This document shows, piece by piece, positions 46,074 to 55,006 of a DNA stretch of 64,000 nucleotides. The translations under genes and the position numbers were made by a program. The DNA is taken from positions 1-64,000 of the forward strand of contig JAHHHR010000028.1 in NCBI GenBank assembly GCA_019359245.1, read 5' to 3'. The notes under the pieces were generated by a model. The model saw nothing but the letters and a program-made list of their open reading frames with translations. It was not told the origin of the DNA and ran no database searches. Numbering within the stretch: position 1 is the stretch's first letter; each line of letters begins with the position of its first letter. This DNA comes from Nostoc desertorum CM1-VF14. GTDB taxonomy: Bacteria; Cyanobacteriota; Cyanobacteriia; Cyanobacteriales; Nostocaceae.

Positions 46074-46769
46074 ATGCTTGCCAGAGTCTGGAGTGCATCA
46101 ATTGTCGGCATCGATGCCGTCAAAGTCGGCGTAGAAGTCGATGTGTCAGGGGGATTACCGGGAATTGTTGTTTTGGGATTGCCAGATTCAGCGATTCAAG
46201 AATCAAGAGAAAGAGTCAAAGCAACGCTGAAAAATGCAGGTTTTGCCTTTCCCATGCGGAAAATTGTGATCAATTTAACTCCGGCAGATTTACGGAAAGA
46301 AGGCCCCTGTTTCGATTTGCCTATTAGTGTAGGCATTTTGGCGGCTTCTGAGCAAGTTAGCGCTGATTTATTAGGGGATTATTTATTCTTAGGTGAAGTC
46401 TCTCTAGATGGCAGTTTGCGCCCGGTGGCTGGTGTTTTGCCGATCGCAGCAGCAGCCCAAAAGATGGGAATTGCAGGTTTAGTTATCCCTGCTGATAATG
46501 CCCAAGAAGCAGCAGTGGTTCAAGACTTGGCTGTTTACGGCTGCAAACATCTATCTGAGGTAGTAGATTTTTTAAATAATCCAGGGCGTTACAAACCTGT
46601 GCAGATAGATGACACGACAAAGATAGCAACAGTATCTTACCCTGGCGCAGATTTACATGAGGTGAAAGGACAAGCTCATGCGCGTCGTGCCTTAGAAATT
46701 GCTGCTGCTGGTGGGCATAATTTGATTTTATCTATAGCTAAACATGTACAACCATTTTGCTGGAGCTAG
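46074..46769 (+). pseudogene. yifB: YifB/ComM-like ATPase, N-terminal part, interrupted by element
   Basis: Residues 1-219 match the N-terminal Lon-protease-like and linker part of YifB/ComM Mg-chelatase-family ATPases (MLARVWSASIVGIDAVKVGVEVDVSGGLPGIVVLGLPDSAIQESRERVKA). Conserved sequence stops after AAAGGHNLI at 46729; the rest (LSIAKHVQPFCWS) is read from the element. The other half begins at 55007. Joining 46074-46729 to 55015-55888 gives 1530 bases with no frameshift, a 509-residue protein of normal YifB length. ComM is a branch-migration helicase used in natural transformation in other bacteria. In the present form the ATPase is lost. Confidence 0.93.
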
Positions 46770-46773
46770 TTTA

Positions 46774-46795
46774 CTATGTTTACATATAAACATAG
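46774..46795. repeat. palindrome near the left element end
   Basis: CTATGTTTA and TAAACATAG, 9 bp each, around CATA, 52 bases inside the left border. It could be an accessory recombinase site or the end hairpin for the cargo operon transcript. Confidence 0.55.
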
Positions 46796-46899
46796 ACGCT
46801 TGAAGTTTTATCTGCAAAAATCGTCTGGCACTCTGCTATAACGGAAAGCCACAATCCTGGATTTTATTGCTATCTATTTAATTTTTAATTTAAATAATT

Positions 46900-47430
46900 T
46901 TACTCTTTAAGTAAAAAACAGTCTTTGGAAGCTAATTCTGCTAGCTTTGAGCGTAAATCTTTGCGTAAATTTTTTGCCTGTCTTTGAGTTAGCTCGCTAG
47001 GTAAGGATTGCTCAAATAAACCAATGATTCCAGAGTGTCCTTTTGCTCCTGGACGTTCATCTCTTACAGCTTTTTCCAAAAACACCCATATAACATCCAG
47101 TAATCCTGGGTAAGTCTTTTCTGCATCAGCAATCCCCACAACTTTACGAATCTCGCTAACTTGCAGGCGAAGAACTAATTTTTTGTCTGAATCAGGTTTC
47201 CTTTCTTGCAGAAAATTATATGCTTGCTCTGGTGTTGTAAGAAATTCAACCCAAAAGCTGAGATGAGGGGGCTTTGACTCTTTGTCTTCAGTTGAAGGCT
47301 GTAATTCTGGTTCTAACTGAACTGCTAATACCTTCTTGTTTTCTAAAAAATCTTTTGGCAATCGAGCAAGGCGTATAACACGGCAATAATCTGGTACTGA
47401 TTCTAAATCTTGTACCAGATCCAGCCTCAT
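46900..47430 (-). CDS. cargo protein C of the Tn554-like element, unknown function
   Basis: A 176-residue soluble protein, MRLDLVQDLESVPDYCRVIR onward, with a mixed alpha/beta first half (LPKDFLENKKVLAVQLEPELQP) and a helical, charged C-terminal third (ELTQRQAKNLRKDLRSKLAELASKDCFLLKE). No family is recognised. The ATG at 47430 follows the previous stop by 7 bases; the alternative start at 47493 would overlap the upstream gene by 56 bases. It is the last gene of the TIGR04255 operon and lies next to the left border, with about 130 non-coding AT-rich bases in between. Confidence 0.75.
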   Translation of the reverse strand: MRLDLVQDLESVPDYCRVIRLARLPKDFLENKKVLAVQLEPELQPSTEDKESKPPHLSFWVEFLTTPEQAYNFLQERKPDSDKKLVLRLQVSEIRKVVGIADAEKTYPGLLDVIWVFLEKAVRDERPGAKGHSGIIGLFEQSLPSELTQRQAKNLRKDLRSKLAELASKDCFLLKE

Positions 47431-47437
47431 ATAAAGA

Positions 47438-47980
47438 TCACCAAGCAAATAGTGCAACCTTATCAATAATTGCAGTAGAGAACTCCTGTCCAACTTTTAT
47501 ATCTTCTCCCCAAGTTTCATTATTGTTGCGATAAAAGAACTCTACTTCTCCAGTGCCAAAAATTTCACATTCAAGATAGTGTTCTCCTTTTGACCAAGCA
47601 TACATCAAATTATCTTGGCATCCAGGACAAGCATCTGGTACCTCCAGACACTGACCTTTTAACAAGAAAACGCTTCTTAAATTTTCCCAAGTCTGTTCGG
47701 CTTTCTCAAGAACTGATAGCGTAAACTCTGTTTCGGTGCTAGCAACCACCTCAGAGCGCAGAGATTGGATATAATCCAGAAGTCTTTGATGTCTTCGTTG
47801 ATTGTCTTGCTCCAAAGATTCTAGAAGTCTTTGAACAGATTCAACAGCTTTAATTTCATGCGATACTTTAACAATTTTTTCGTTTAGTTGTTGCCCTTCC
47901 TTTCCCTGAAGCTGCTGTGTCCTATTGGTGAAATTACGAACAAAAGAGCTATTCGGTGATCCGACAGTAAATGTAGCCAT
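47438..47980 (-). CDS. cargo protein B of the Tn554-like element, unknown function
   Basis: A 180-residue protein. Residues about 20-105 are helical with coiled-coil character (LQGKEGQQLNEKIVKVSHEIKAVESVQRLLESLEQDNQRRHQRLL); the remainder has a CPGC pair near 118-121 and a beta-rich end (YLECEIFGTGEVEFFYRNNNETWGEDIKVGQEF). No family is recognised; the CPGC hints at metal or structural cysteines, but only one pair is present. Its ATG overlaps the stop of the TIGR04255 gene by one base (TAATG), so the two are translationally coupled and likely made in fixed ratio. Confidence 0.78.
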   Translation of the reverse strand: MATFTVGSPNSSFVRNFTNRTQQLQGKEGQQLNEKIVKVSHEIKAVESVQRLLESLEQDNQRRHQRLLDYIQSLRSEVVASTETEFTLSVLEKAEQTWENLRSVFLLKGQCLEVPDACPGCQDNLMYAWSKGEHYLECEIFGTGEVEFFYRNNNETWGEDIKVGQEFSTAIIDKVALFAW

Positions 47981-48723
47981 TATTTGAACAACTCCCTAGT
48001 TTTGTCAGTGATACAACTTTCAAATATTTCGTTCTTACGAATGCGAAAGATTTCTAGTAAATCCCAGCATTCATCTTTGTCACTAAAAAAATTAACATCA
48101 GAAAATAAATCTATATCCAATAACACAGAAAGTACATCATCCTTGAACGGTGGAATAATTGCTTCATTCAGTATCAAAGTTGATCCTATATCCTCTTGAG
48201 GAATTTGCAGTTGCATAAAATAGTCACTCAGACCCTGAGGCAGTTTAGGCGACACTTCTGGTACTGTTAACAAATATTCTTTGAAGTCTTTTAAAGGTAA
48301 CGGGAGGTCTATCCGATTAATGTAGCGTACAGCTACTCTACTAACGGTCTTTGAGTTAGTGGCGATTTGGTATATATTCCATAATCGTCGTGCCTCGTCT
48401 CTAAATATCTCCCATTTTTCATAAGGCGCTAGTCTGCTGAATGAAAATCCATCTAAACGTGCTTGAACAATTCGTTTATTGTCACGAGATGCAAAACGAT
48501 ACCCTAAAATAGTCTGATTAGCAGCTACAGAAGTTCCGCCCTGCTCAATCTGAATCTCATTCTCAAAGCTAACTAGCTCGAAGCGTTCGGGATATTCCTC
48601 TTGTATATTATGCCCAAAATTGTCAAGAGATGACAGCCCACCCTCAAAAGACATTTTAACGCGTAATTCAATAACAGCCTCAGTAAGTGGCGATTTTGCG
48701 TAATTTTGTATTTTGTCCTCCAT
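47980..48723 (-). CDS. TIGR04255 family protein (cargo A)
   Basis: A 247-residue protein with the TIGR04255 pattern: N-terminal YAKSPLTEAVIELRVKM, central YRFASRDNKRIVQARLDGFSFSRLAPYEKWE, then RVAVRYINRIDLPLPL and a C-terminal FEXCITDXTRELF-like segment (FESCITDKTRELFK). The family is widespread and mostly in accessory regions, without a known activity. ATG at 48723 starts at the conserved N-terminus; the frame from 48762 adds 13 residues. It is the first gene of a coupled three-gene operon, with the KilA-N gene upstream on the same strand, 176 bases away. Confidence 0.85.
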   Translation of the reverse strand: MEDKIQNYAKSPLTEAVIELRVKMSFEGGLSSLDNFGHNIQEEYPERFELVSFENEIQIEQGGTSVAANQTILGYRFASRDNKRIVQARLDGFSFSRLAPYEKWEIFRDEARRLWNIYQIATNSKTVSRVAVRYINRIDLPLPLKDFKEYLLTVPEVSPKLPQGLSDYFMQLQIPQEDIGSTLILNEAIIPPFKDDVLSVLLDIDLFSDVNFFSDKDECWDLLEIFRIRKNEIFESCITDKTRELFK

Positions 48724-48899
48724 ATTTTTACCTGTTTTGCTGTGCAGCGTTAAAGCCCACACTATTCGTCTAGCAAACCTATGCCATAATATTACTCTTA
48801 TATAGATGCTTAGATGTGATTTAAATCAACAATTTTATATTTATAGATTAACAGATTTTAAGCATAGAGCTAAAATGCAGCCCAGCAAAGGAGTATAAG

Positions 48900-49766
48900 T
48901 TATTCTGGATAAGCTAGTTTCGCTACAATTCTTGTAGAGCCTTGAGCGGCTAAAACAACTCTGTAGGCTGCTTGAGAACATGCTTGCCGACAAGGATTGT
49001 TGCCTTGTAAATCATTTATTTCAATTTCGTCATCAGCTAATGCTTCTGCGAAGCTCAGTGCTGTCAATTGTTTTCTATTCAAGCTATCTCTAAGCCGTGC
49101 AGATTTTTTGGTTAATCCTAAAATCACTTTGAGTCTTTTAGAACGTCCTCCCAGAATTTCTAAATTAATGGCATCTGCACATTCAGCAAAGCCATTACGC
49201 TTTCCTTGCCAGCCAACACCATGAGCAGCAAGTACATTTGTGTGTTGTTTGTAATTCTGGATGCCATTTATACGGTCTTGAATCCAGTCATCAGACTTAC
49301 CTTGTTTTTTCCATCCTTGAATAGCTCTTGCGCGGCCTCTACTCAGGGCAAGCTCTGGATTTACTTCCTCTTCAATTCGTTCTTTGAGCGAAGTCAAAGT
49401 CCATCGATGAAACTTAACTGAAAGAGTCTGTGCATAATCAATTGCTAATTCAGTAGTACCGTATGTTGCAGGATGCCTTCCGTTCTTAACAGTTTCAATA
49501 ATCCCAAGGATTTCAGAAATAATGTAGCGAACTTTAGATAACTTGCCTCGTTGAGTTTTAACTCGGACGGGCGAGATGCCCGTCGTAAAAGCTAAGTTTT
49601 CAAGTAATTGTTGGGTCTTGTCAAGTCGTTTCCAGTCTCGTGGAGATTTATTTGGTGGCTCTCCAGTAGCTTTCCACATGTCAGTTAAGCTAACTAGTCC
49701 ATCGCTTGCACGGCGGTGAACCACATGACCTTCGTACTGGAGTTCTTTCGACTTGTTTTTGTCCAT
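48900..49766 (-). CDS. KilA-N domain protein
   Basis: A 288-residue protein. The N-terminal half (about 5-110) is a KilA-N domain: HVVHRRASDGLVSLTDMWKA, then SPRDWKRLDKTQQLLENLA and ATYGTTELAIDYAQTLSVKFHRWT. These domains come from phage and large DNA virus proteins and bind DNA. The C-terminal half (SRGRARAIQGWKKQGKSDDWIQDRINGIQNYKQHTN, AAHGVGWQGKRNGFAECADAINLEILGG) is a second, helical region seen with KilA-N in bacterial mobile elements. It is probably a regulator of the element. ATG at 49766; no close overlap with neighbours. Confidence 0.85.
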   Translation of the reverse strand: MDKNKSKELQYEGHVVHRRASDGLVSLTDMWKATGEPPNKSPRDWKRLDKTQQLLENLAFTTGISPVRVKTQRGKLSKVRYIISEILGIIETVKNGRHPATYGTTELAIDYAQTLSVKFHRWTLTSLKERIEEEVNPELALSRGRARAIQGWKKQGKSDDWIQDRINGIQNYKQHTNVLAAHGVGWQGKRNGFAECADAINLEILGGRSKRLKVILGLTKKSARLRDSLNRKQLTALSFAEALADDEIEINDLQGNNPCRQACSQAAYRVVLAAQGSTRIVAKLAYPE

Positions 49767-49909
49767 AATTTTCTTTGGTTAGAGTCATATCAAAATTCGA
49801 CGCACAGGTATTAATATGTGCATATCAGCTTTTGGACGGTAGGATAATCGAAATCCTCAGCACTGAGTTTAGGAGACCCGTCTGGCACCAAGCACCGCCC
49901 ATGAGTTGA

Positions 49910-49941
49910 CAAAGTGGTGAGGTTTTACCCTCACCACTTTG
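49910..49941. terminator. perfect hairpin between two element genes
   Basis: CAAAGTGGTGAGG (49910-49922) and CCTCACCACTTTG (49929-49941), 13 bp with a 6-base loop, begin 2 bases after the stop of the winged-helix gene. On the minus strand the T run is weak, while on the plus strand TTTTA follows, so it may block transcription in both directions. Confidence 0.65.
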
Positions 49942-49943
49942 TT

Positions 49944-51017
49944 TTATGACATTTGCGATTTGACTATAGCTATTAAGTCCTCTACCCTTGAGCCTGAACG
50001 TGTGCGTAGTCTTTTTTCGATTTTTTGAATTTGCTTGAAATGAGCAAGCATTTCATTTAGGTCGTCTATATCATCAAATCTTTCAGCAACATTTGTATCG
50101 ATAGACTGACCAACTGATTCCTGTTGAGAAAATTCTGTACTCATATTGACTCCTTCACTGCTCTGGCATATTTTTATGCTTGGAATAGAGACTGCCGTAT
50201 CTTCTGCATCAGCATGGCTGGTATCTCCAGACTCTAGTTGAGTTGCAGCAGACGCAAGAGTTAAATGCTGATTTTTGACTTTTGGTTGTGCTTTAGCGAC
50301 ATCGGGATTTAAAAAATACAAAAATTCTCCCCTGCCACTACCGGAGGAAGGTGCTATTTTTCTATGTGCTATACCCGATTCCCAGTATTTTTTTAGGTAC
50401 TTGCTTGCAGTTGTATAATCGCACCCAATCCGCTCTGAAAATTGTTTAACTGTTTTTGGAGTTTCATCAACCAAAAAATAAATTTTTTGGGATGTAGGCG
50501 GGAGATCGACGATACTTTTATGGATTTTACAGATTTGCTCTATGCTAATTAGCTTGTTATCCATCAGGTTTTCGTCAACGTTGTCGAAATTAGGTTCCAC
50601 AACTGCTTTAGGCAAAGTCCCGTTGTTTTTATGATTGCTTGAATCTATTGACTTGACTGCTTCAGCAACCAAACCAAGAATTATCTTAGTTGACTCATTT
50701 AAGACGAAATAAGTTTTTAGCCCTGGAAAATTTGGATTATCATTCACAGCCTGGACAAAACCAAGGAAATTATCTTCTTCAACAAGTTCTCCCAAGTACT
50801 GTCCTGCTGTACGCCGATTGAAAAAAATCTTTTCAGCAACTTCCTTGCTGGTAGCTTTGTCTAAGGAATAAACAATGAAAAGAATAAGCAGTTTTACTGG
50901 CGGCAATCTCAAGATTTTGTCTATCAACTGCTTGGTTGAATTATCGACAGATTGCTTCAAGTCGGAGAGTTGACTACGCAGCGCACTGTCATCTAGACTA
51001 GGTTTTAGTCTAGACAT
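49944..51017 (-). CDS. double winged-helix DNA-binding-like protein
   Basis: A 357-residue protein with two winged-helix-like segments: about 25-110 (LPPVKLLILFIVYSLDKATSKEVAEKIFFNRRTAGQYLGELVEE) and about 170-230 (LPPTSQKIYFLVDETPKTVKQFSERIGCDYTTASKYLKKYWESGI). The rest is a low-complexity linker and a C-terminal helix (LNEMLAHFKQIQKIEKRLRTRSGSRVEDLIAIVKSQ). The family is not recognised; regulation or replication of the element is plausible. An excellent Shine-Dalgarno sequence, AAAGGAGGT, lies five bases before the ATG at 51017, much stronger than those of its neighbours. Confidence 0.75.
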   Translation of the reverse strand: MSRLKPSLDDSALRSQLSDLKQSVDNSTKQLIDKILRLPPVKLLILFIVYSLDKATSKEVAEKIFFNRRTAGQYLGELVEEDNFLGFVQAVNDNPNFPGLKTYFVLNESTKIILGLVAEAVKSIDSSNHKNNGTLPKAVVEPNFDNVDENLMDNKLISIEQICKIHKSIVDLPPTSQKIYFLVDETPKTVKQFSERIGCDYTTASKYLKKYWESGIAHRKIAPSSGSGRGEFLYFLNPDVAKAQPKVKNQHLTLASAATQLESGDTSHADAEDTAVSIPSIKICQSSEGVNMSTEFSQQESVGQSIDTNVAERFDDIDDLNEMLAHFKQIQKIEKRLRTRSGSRVEDLIAIVKSQMS

Positions 51018-51132
51018 ATTAAACCTCCTTTATGGTGAGGGTTTGTGTCGGCTCCATCTTTAGGCAGCTTAAGCGTTGTGGCCTCGAAATTCACTTTCGC
51101 TTACTCTGCTAAAAGTGGAACCATTGATTATG

Positions 51133-51159
51133 CAAAAAAGCAGACATTAGTCTGCTTTC
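51133..51159 (-). terminator. terminator of the tnpABC operon
   Basis: On the minus strand AAAGCAGAC and GTCTGCTTT (9 bp, plus-strand positions 51138-51159) enclose a 4-base loop and are followed by TTT. It lies about 115 bases after the tnpC-like stop. Confidence 0.85.
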
Positions 51160-51274
51160 TAAGTTTTACCACAGAAGAAGAATAGTTGAAAGATTGCAAT
51201 CTAAATTTTTTATTGATCCAAGCGAGTCATTTAGACTCAAGGTAATGAATATTGATTTTTGCCTGGTTGCGTCC

Positions 51275-52207
51275 TTACTTAATCTTTTTTGAATGCAAAT
51301 ACTCTAGCGTCCATTTTGACGAAAACTGCTCAAACGGGAACCAGTGGCTAGTATTTTCTTGAACCCACAGAGATCCATCTTCTTCCTTCCTGCTCCCGAT
51401 TACAATCCCAAATTCTCTAGCCAAGCCATACCATTCACTAAACAGGTCTGTTGGATTACTTTCAACACCTTGGGGCTGGTTAGGTTCCCATGCATCATCA
51501 ATTGCACTAGCTAACCATCCTCCTGGACTCTTAATTATCTGATGTTGTAGTTGCTCTTTTAGTGCCTCAATAGCTGTCAATACTACTTCTTCGGTAGATT
51601 TCCGTATCTTGGAAGCAAGGGTGGTACTAAGCTTAATACCCAAAGAATTTAACTCATCTCTAATAGCATCACTAATCTCCTTTTTTGGTAAAATAGGTGT
51701 AATATCAGACTTGTTAGATGCTGGGAATGATTGTGGCTGAGGTTGTAGCTGAGTAAGACACGCTTCTAATTCTTTCTTTAGTCTAGTATTCTCTGCCTCC
51801 ATTCTCTCTAATCGATGCTCTATCTCAGAAGCTTGAAGGATGCGGCCATAGATTGCTTCGTGCTGGTCACGCAACCCCCTATTCTCGGCTTCAACTCTTT
51901 TAATTTTTTCCTTAAGCGTTTTGATAATTGCATCTTTGGAAGCATCTGAGCTTCTTTGCTTTGGTGGTATTTCCTTAGTTTGTGAGTTGTTTTCCCTAAG
52001 TCTTTCTATCAAATCTTTAGTGTCAGTATCTTTATAAAGCCAAGCCTTACTCAGTCCTGAAGCTTTGGCAACAGTATTAAAGTTTATAGTTTTTTCTTCT
52101 TGTTGAAGTTTCCGAATTCCTTGCTTAACTTTCTCTAGTGCCTCTTCGTGTTTCCTTTTAGCATTAGCACGCAGCCCATCAACATTGCGTTCAAGCGTCA
52201 TTTGCAT
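51275..52207 (-). CDS. tnpC: TnpC / DUF6262-like transposon accessory protein
   Basis: A 310-residue protein. The N-terminal section (LRANAKRKHEEALEKVKQGIRKLQQEEKTINFNTVAKASGLSKAWLYKD) matches the DUF6262/Tn554 TnpC motif with an HTH-like end. A coiled coil follows (about 85-150, ENRGLRDQHEAIYGRILQASEIEHRLERMEAENTRLKKELE), then a C-terminal tail with SPGGWLASAIDDAWEPNQPQG. In Tn554, TnpC helps orientation and efficiency of transposition. The gene overlaps tnpB by 17 bases. At 310 residues it is much longer than the Tn554 protein because of the coiled-coil and tail. Confidence 0.8.
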   Translation of the reverse strand: MQMTLERNVDGLRANAKRKHEEALEKVKQGIRKLQQEEKTINFNTVAKASGLSKAWLYKDTDTKDLIERLRENNSQTKEIPPKQRSSDASKDAIIKTLKEKIKRVEAENRGLRDQHEAIYGRILQASEIEHRLERMEAENTRLKKELEACLTQLQPQPQSFPASNKSDITPILPKKEISDAIRDELNSLGIKLSTTLASKIRKSTEEVVLTAIEALKEQLQHQIIKSPGGWLASAIDDAWEPNQPQGVESNPTDLFSEWYGLAREFGIVIGSRKEEDGSLWVQENTSHWFPFEQFSSKWTLEYLHSKKIK

Positions 52208-53792
52208 CTACCTCCAGTACGGAAATGATGTTTTCTAAATTAATCTTGATCTTCTGGTTCATCTCAACTTGGCGCACCCATCCATTAGCCTCAGCTTTTT
52301 GGATAATCTGGTTGGTCTGCTCTAACTGCTGCTTGTGTTCTGCCAGATACTCAGAAGTAGTTCGGAAATGAGTGCAGGTTAAGCAAGCATTAGCGTGGGG
52401 GCACCCTTGAGAAATGCTAGGCAGGGCACAAGATCCATTAGGCAACGCCTGAGCATGAATATTTTTCTTGAACCACTGCAAATCAGCTATATCTGCCTGT
52501 AAATCATTAGGTTCTACAACTTGCCCCGCAATATTCACAACCTTGCCTTGAAACTTGGCAATTTCTTCTTTCATTGTCTGGTCGTGAATATGGGCATAAA
52601 CTGCTGTCATGTTAGGACTCTCATGACCTAAATATCTCTGAACAATGTGCTGAGGAACACCATTATTTATCATTCGTGTTCCGACTGTATGACGAAACTG
52701 GTGGGTTTGGAAATGCCATAGATTACCAGAGTTGCCGCAAATATTTCTTCTTTTAGCTAAACGGTTAAGATGATTGGGTAATGTTTTTCGTAGCATTACA
52801 TAAGGAGATGGAATAAAATTAGGTCTGACTGCTCCTACATTTGCACAAAACAAATAGTTAAATTCTTTTTGAGTAAAATGTTGGCGAATGTATCTTTGTT
52901 GCTCTTGAATAACTCTTACAACCTCTCTAGAGATAGGTATAGTAATTTCCTTTTTCATCTTGAATTGGTAGTATCTTAAAAACCAATCTCCAGATTTGTC
53001 CTGTAACAAACAATCAAAGCTAAGATTTACTAGCTCTGAAATTCGCATCCCACACTCTTGCAATACCAATACCATTCTCATTATTGGCTCTGCCAAATCA
53101 TCCAGGTATTGATTTAGTTGCTGCATTACCTCTTCTGGAATGTAGCGAGGTAGTCTTTTTTCTATCTTGGGGAAATCTTCAGGACGAACCAAGTACCTTC
53201 GGACATCAAGCCATTGATATTGATAAGCAGCATCAAAAAACAGTTTTGCATCACTAATGCACTTGTAACGGGTACTTGATGCTAATTTTTGACTTGCTAA
53301 ATATATTGTGTACTCCGTGATTGTATTGCGGTCTATCTCTTCTGGAGTAATATCTGGGTAGTTTTCTGACAAAAATTTCGATAATTTTCTAATTGAACCA
53401 AGCTTTTCTTGTACAGAAGCAAATGTGATGGAACTCAAGCAAACTTTTAAATAAGTTTTAGCTGTTTCTTTTAGCCAATCTTGTTTTATAGGAACAAAAT
53501 TCAGTTTATAACTTGATTTTCCTACACCACCTTCAACTCCCAATGCTCGACAATCCCAAACATTTTTAAAATACTCAGATTTAGGTTCTACATCTATTCC
53601 ATGATGTTCTTGAGCTAAATTAGGTGCTTCTGGTGTAAAAATTTTGCTGCACTGCTTACATATATAAATTTGAGTACCAGATGAATTTTTTCCATTTTTT
53701 CTAAAACTGGTACTTTTACACTTGGGACAAGTGATAAATTGATAGACTTTATTCGGCTTCTGAATTGCTGGCTGATTCTGCGTCATATCCAT
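52191..53792 (-). CDS. tnpB: TnpB-like tyrosine recombinase with zinc ribbon
   Basis: A 533-residue site-specific recombinase. The N-terminus is a zinc ribbon (Cys22, Cys25, Cys45, Cys48). The catalytic domain carries Arg250 (ECGMRISELVNLSF), His364-x-x-Arg367 (HQFRHTVGTRM), His390 (YLGHES) and the nucleophile Tyr399 (AVYAHIHD). A C-terminal Cys-rich segment (GCPHANACLTCTHFRT) is typical of Tn554 TnpB. It overlaps tnpA by 44 bases and tnpC by 17, so the three are one coupled operon. All active-site residues are in place. Confidence 0.92.
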   Translation of the reverse strand: MDMTQNQPAIQKPNKVYQFITCPKCKSTSFRKNGKNSSGTQIYICKQCSKIFTPEAPNLAQEHHGIDVEPKSEYFKNVWDCRALGVEGGVGKSSYKLNFVPIKQDWLKETAKTYLKVCLSSITFASVQEKLGSIRKLSKFLSENYPDITPEEIDRNTITEYTIYLASQKLASSTRYKCISDAKLFFDAAYQYQWLDVRRYLVRPEDFPKIEKRLPRYIPEEVMQQLNQYLDDLAEPIMRMVLVLQECGMRISELVNLSFDCLLQDKSGDWFLRYYQFKMKKEITIPISREVVRVIQEQQRYIRQHFTQKEFNYLFCANVGAVRPNFIPSPYVMLRKTLPNHLNRLAKRRNICGNSGNLWHFQTHQFRHTVGTRMINNGVPQHIVQRYLGHESPNMTAVYAHIHDQTMKEEIAKFQGKVVNIAGQVVEPNDLQADIADLQWFKKNIHAQALPNGSCALPSISQGCPHANACLTCTHFRTTSEYLAEHKQQLEQTNQIIQKAEANGWVRQVEMNQKIKINLENIISVLEVDANDA

Positions 53793-54882
53793 ATCTATTG
53801 TTCAAATATTGGTTATATTCTCTTTTCATGTCTTCATTGTTGACATGAACATAGGTATCTATTGTGGTTTGAATACTTGCGTGGTTTAGTCGCTTCTGGA
53901 CATAAGCCATTTCCATGCCTTCACGAACTAGTGCTGTAGCGTGTGTATGTCTAAGCATGTGGGGATGAGCAGCAATCCCGGTTTTCCTTTTGAGGCGATT
54001 GAACAGATCCATGACATTGTTGTATGTCATCGCAGAGCCAATCTCTCCATCCCAAAGATTTACAAAAACATAGTCACTAAGTTCATCACCAAGTATTTCC
54101 ATGAATTCATCTTGTAAATATTGGCTATAAAGCCCCATCAATTCTTTTGTGACATCGACATTGTAGGGAGAGTTGCCTTTAGCACGAGCGCCATTAGCAT
54201 TGTCATCTCTAGGGATAACAATAATTCGATTATCCCAAGACTGAATGTCTTCATGTCTTAGACCTAGCGCTTGTCCAATTCGCATACCGCTTTCATGCAG
54301 CAAACAAATCAAAAATTTATCCCTAATTCGATTGCAAGCTTCGACAAGTTGATTCACTTGCTCAGTTGAAAGTGTTTTTGGAAAATGTTTTGGTTCTTTG
54401 AGCTTAACTAAACGAGTTCTAATCGGTTTGCTCTTGGTAATGTGGTGTAAAAAACTTTTGTATTTCCTCCCTGGCATGATTTGTGACCGATAAAGAGGAA
54501 TATGAGGAACTTTACCAGTTTTCTCGTGGAAGTCGTAGAGCATACAAACCGAGGTCAGAATCACATTTACAGTTGATTCTGTGCGCTTGGCGACCACCTC
54601 TTGAATTGATACAATTTTTTGAGGATTAGGACTTCTAAGCCATGCCATAAATTCGGCAAGCTCAATTACGCTAACTTGTGTCCAATCCAAATCGTAGGTT
54701 TGAAGATATTCCCAATAAAGACTGAGGTGGTGAGCGTAAGACCTAATTGTGTTTGGCGATCGCTCAATGCTTTCTAGATAAGCTAGGTATTGCCGAATTG
54801 GTTCTATGGGCAAATAATCATCCCCTAGCACAATCCAGGTTATTTTCTCGCTCTTGGGGATGCGTACCCTTTGAACTTTCAT
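53749..54882 (-). CDS. tnpA: TnpA-like tyrosine recombinase
   Basis: A 377-residue recombinase. A SAM-like N-terminal domain (about 25-125, RQYLAYLESIERSPNTIRSYAHHLSLYWEYLQ) precedes the catalytic domain with Arg201 (ESGMRIGQALGL), His308-x-x-Arg311 (HMLRHTHATAL), His334 (RLNHAS) and Tyr344 (IDTYVHV). It matches the TnpA/TnpB-type recombinases of Tn554-like elements (361 residues in Tn554, from memory). The ATG at 54882 is about 125 bases from the right border, the usual place for the first gene, with the promoter and the recombination site in between. Confidence 0.92.
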   Translation of the reverse strand: MKVQRVRIPKSEKITWIVLGDDYLPIEPIRQYLAYLESIERSPNTIRSYAHHLSLYWEYLQTYDLDWTQVSVIELAEFMAWLRSPNPQKIVSIQEVVAKRTESTVNVILTSVCMLYDFHEKTGKVPHIPLYRSQIMPGRKYKSFLHHITKSKPIRTRLVKLKEPKHFPKTLSTEQVNQLVEACNRIRDKFLICLLHESGMRIGQALGLRHEDIQSWDNRIIVIPRDDNANGARAKGNSPYNVDVTKELMGLYSQYLQDEFMEILGDELSDYVFVNLWDGEIGSAMTYNNVMDLFNRLKRKTGIAAHPHMLRHTHATALVREGMEMAYVQKRLNHASIQTTIDTYVHVNNEDMKREYNQYLNNRYGYDAESASNSEAE

Positions 54883-55006
54883 TTACTTTGTAGACTTTGT
54901 TGACTGTGTGGAATTCGCTCAATGTTAAGTAGTCTACAATGTGCAGATATACCTGTCAAGTTGTTGTTGTTTACTTTAAAGAATTGTTTTTAAGAGCTAA
55001 AGATAA

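Noticed and set aside
46074..46769. N-terminal YifB part as a complete small protein
   Set aside because: The last 13 residues come from the element and the ATPase domain is found intact in phase at 55007.
49840..49905. Possible tRNA or structured RNA fragment with a CCCGTCTGGCACCA word
   Set aside because: No cloverleaf pairing or T-arm signature could be drawn; left as unexplained spacer in the element.
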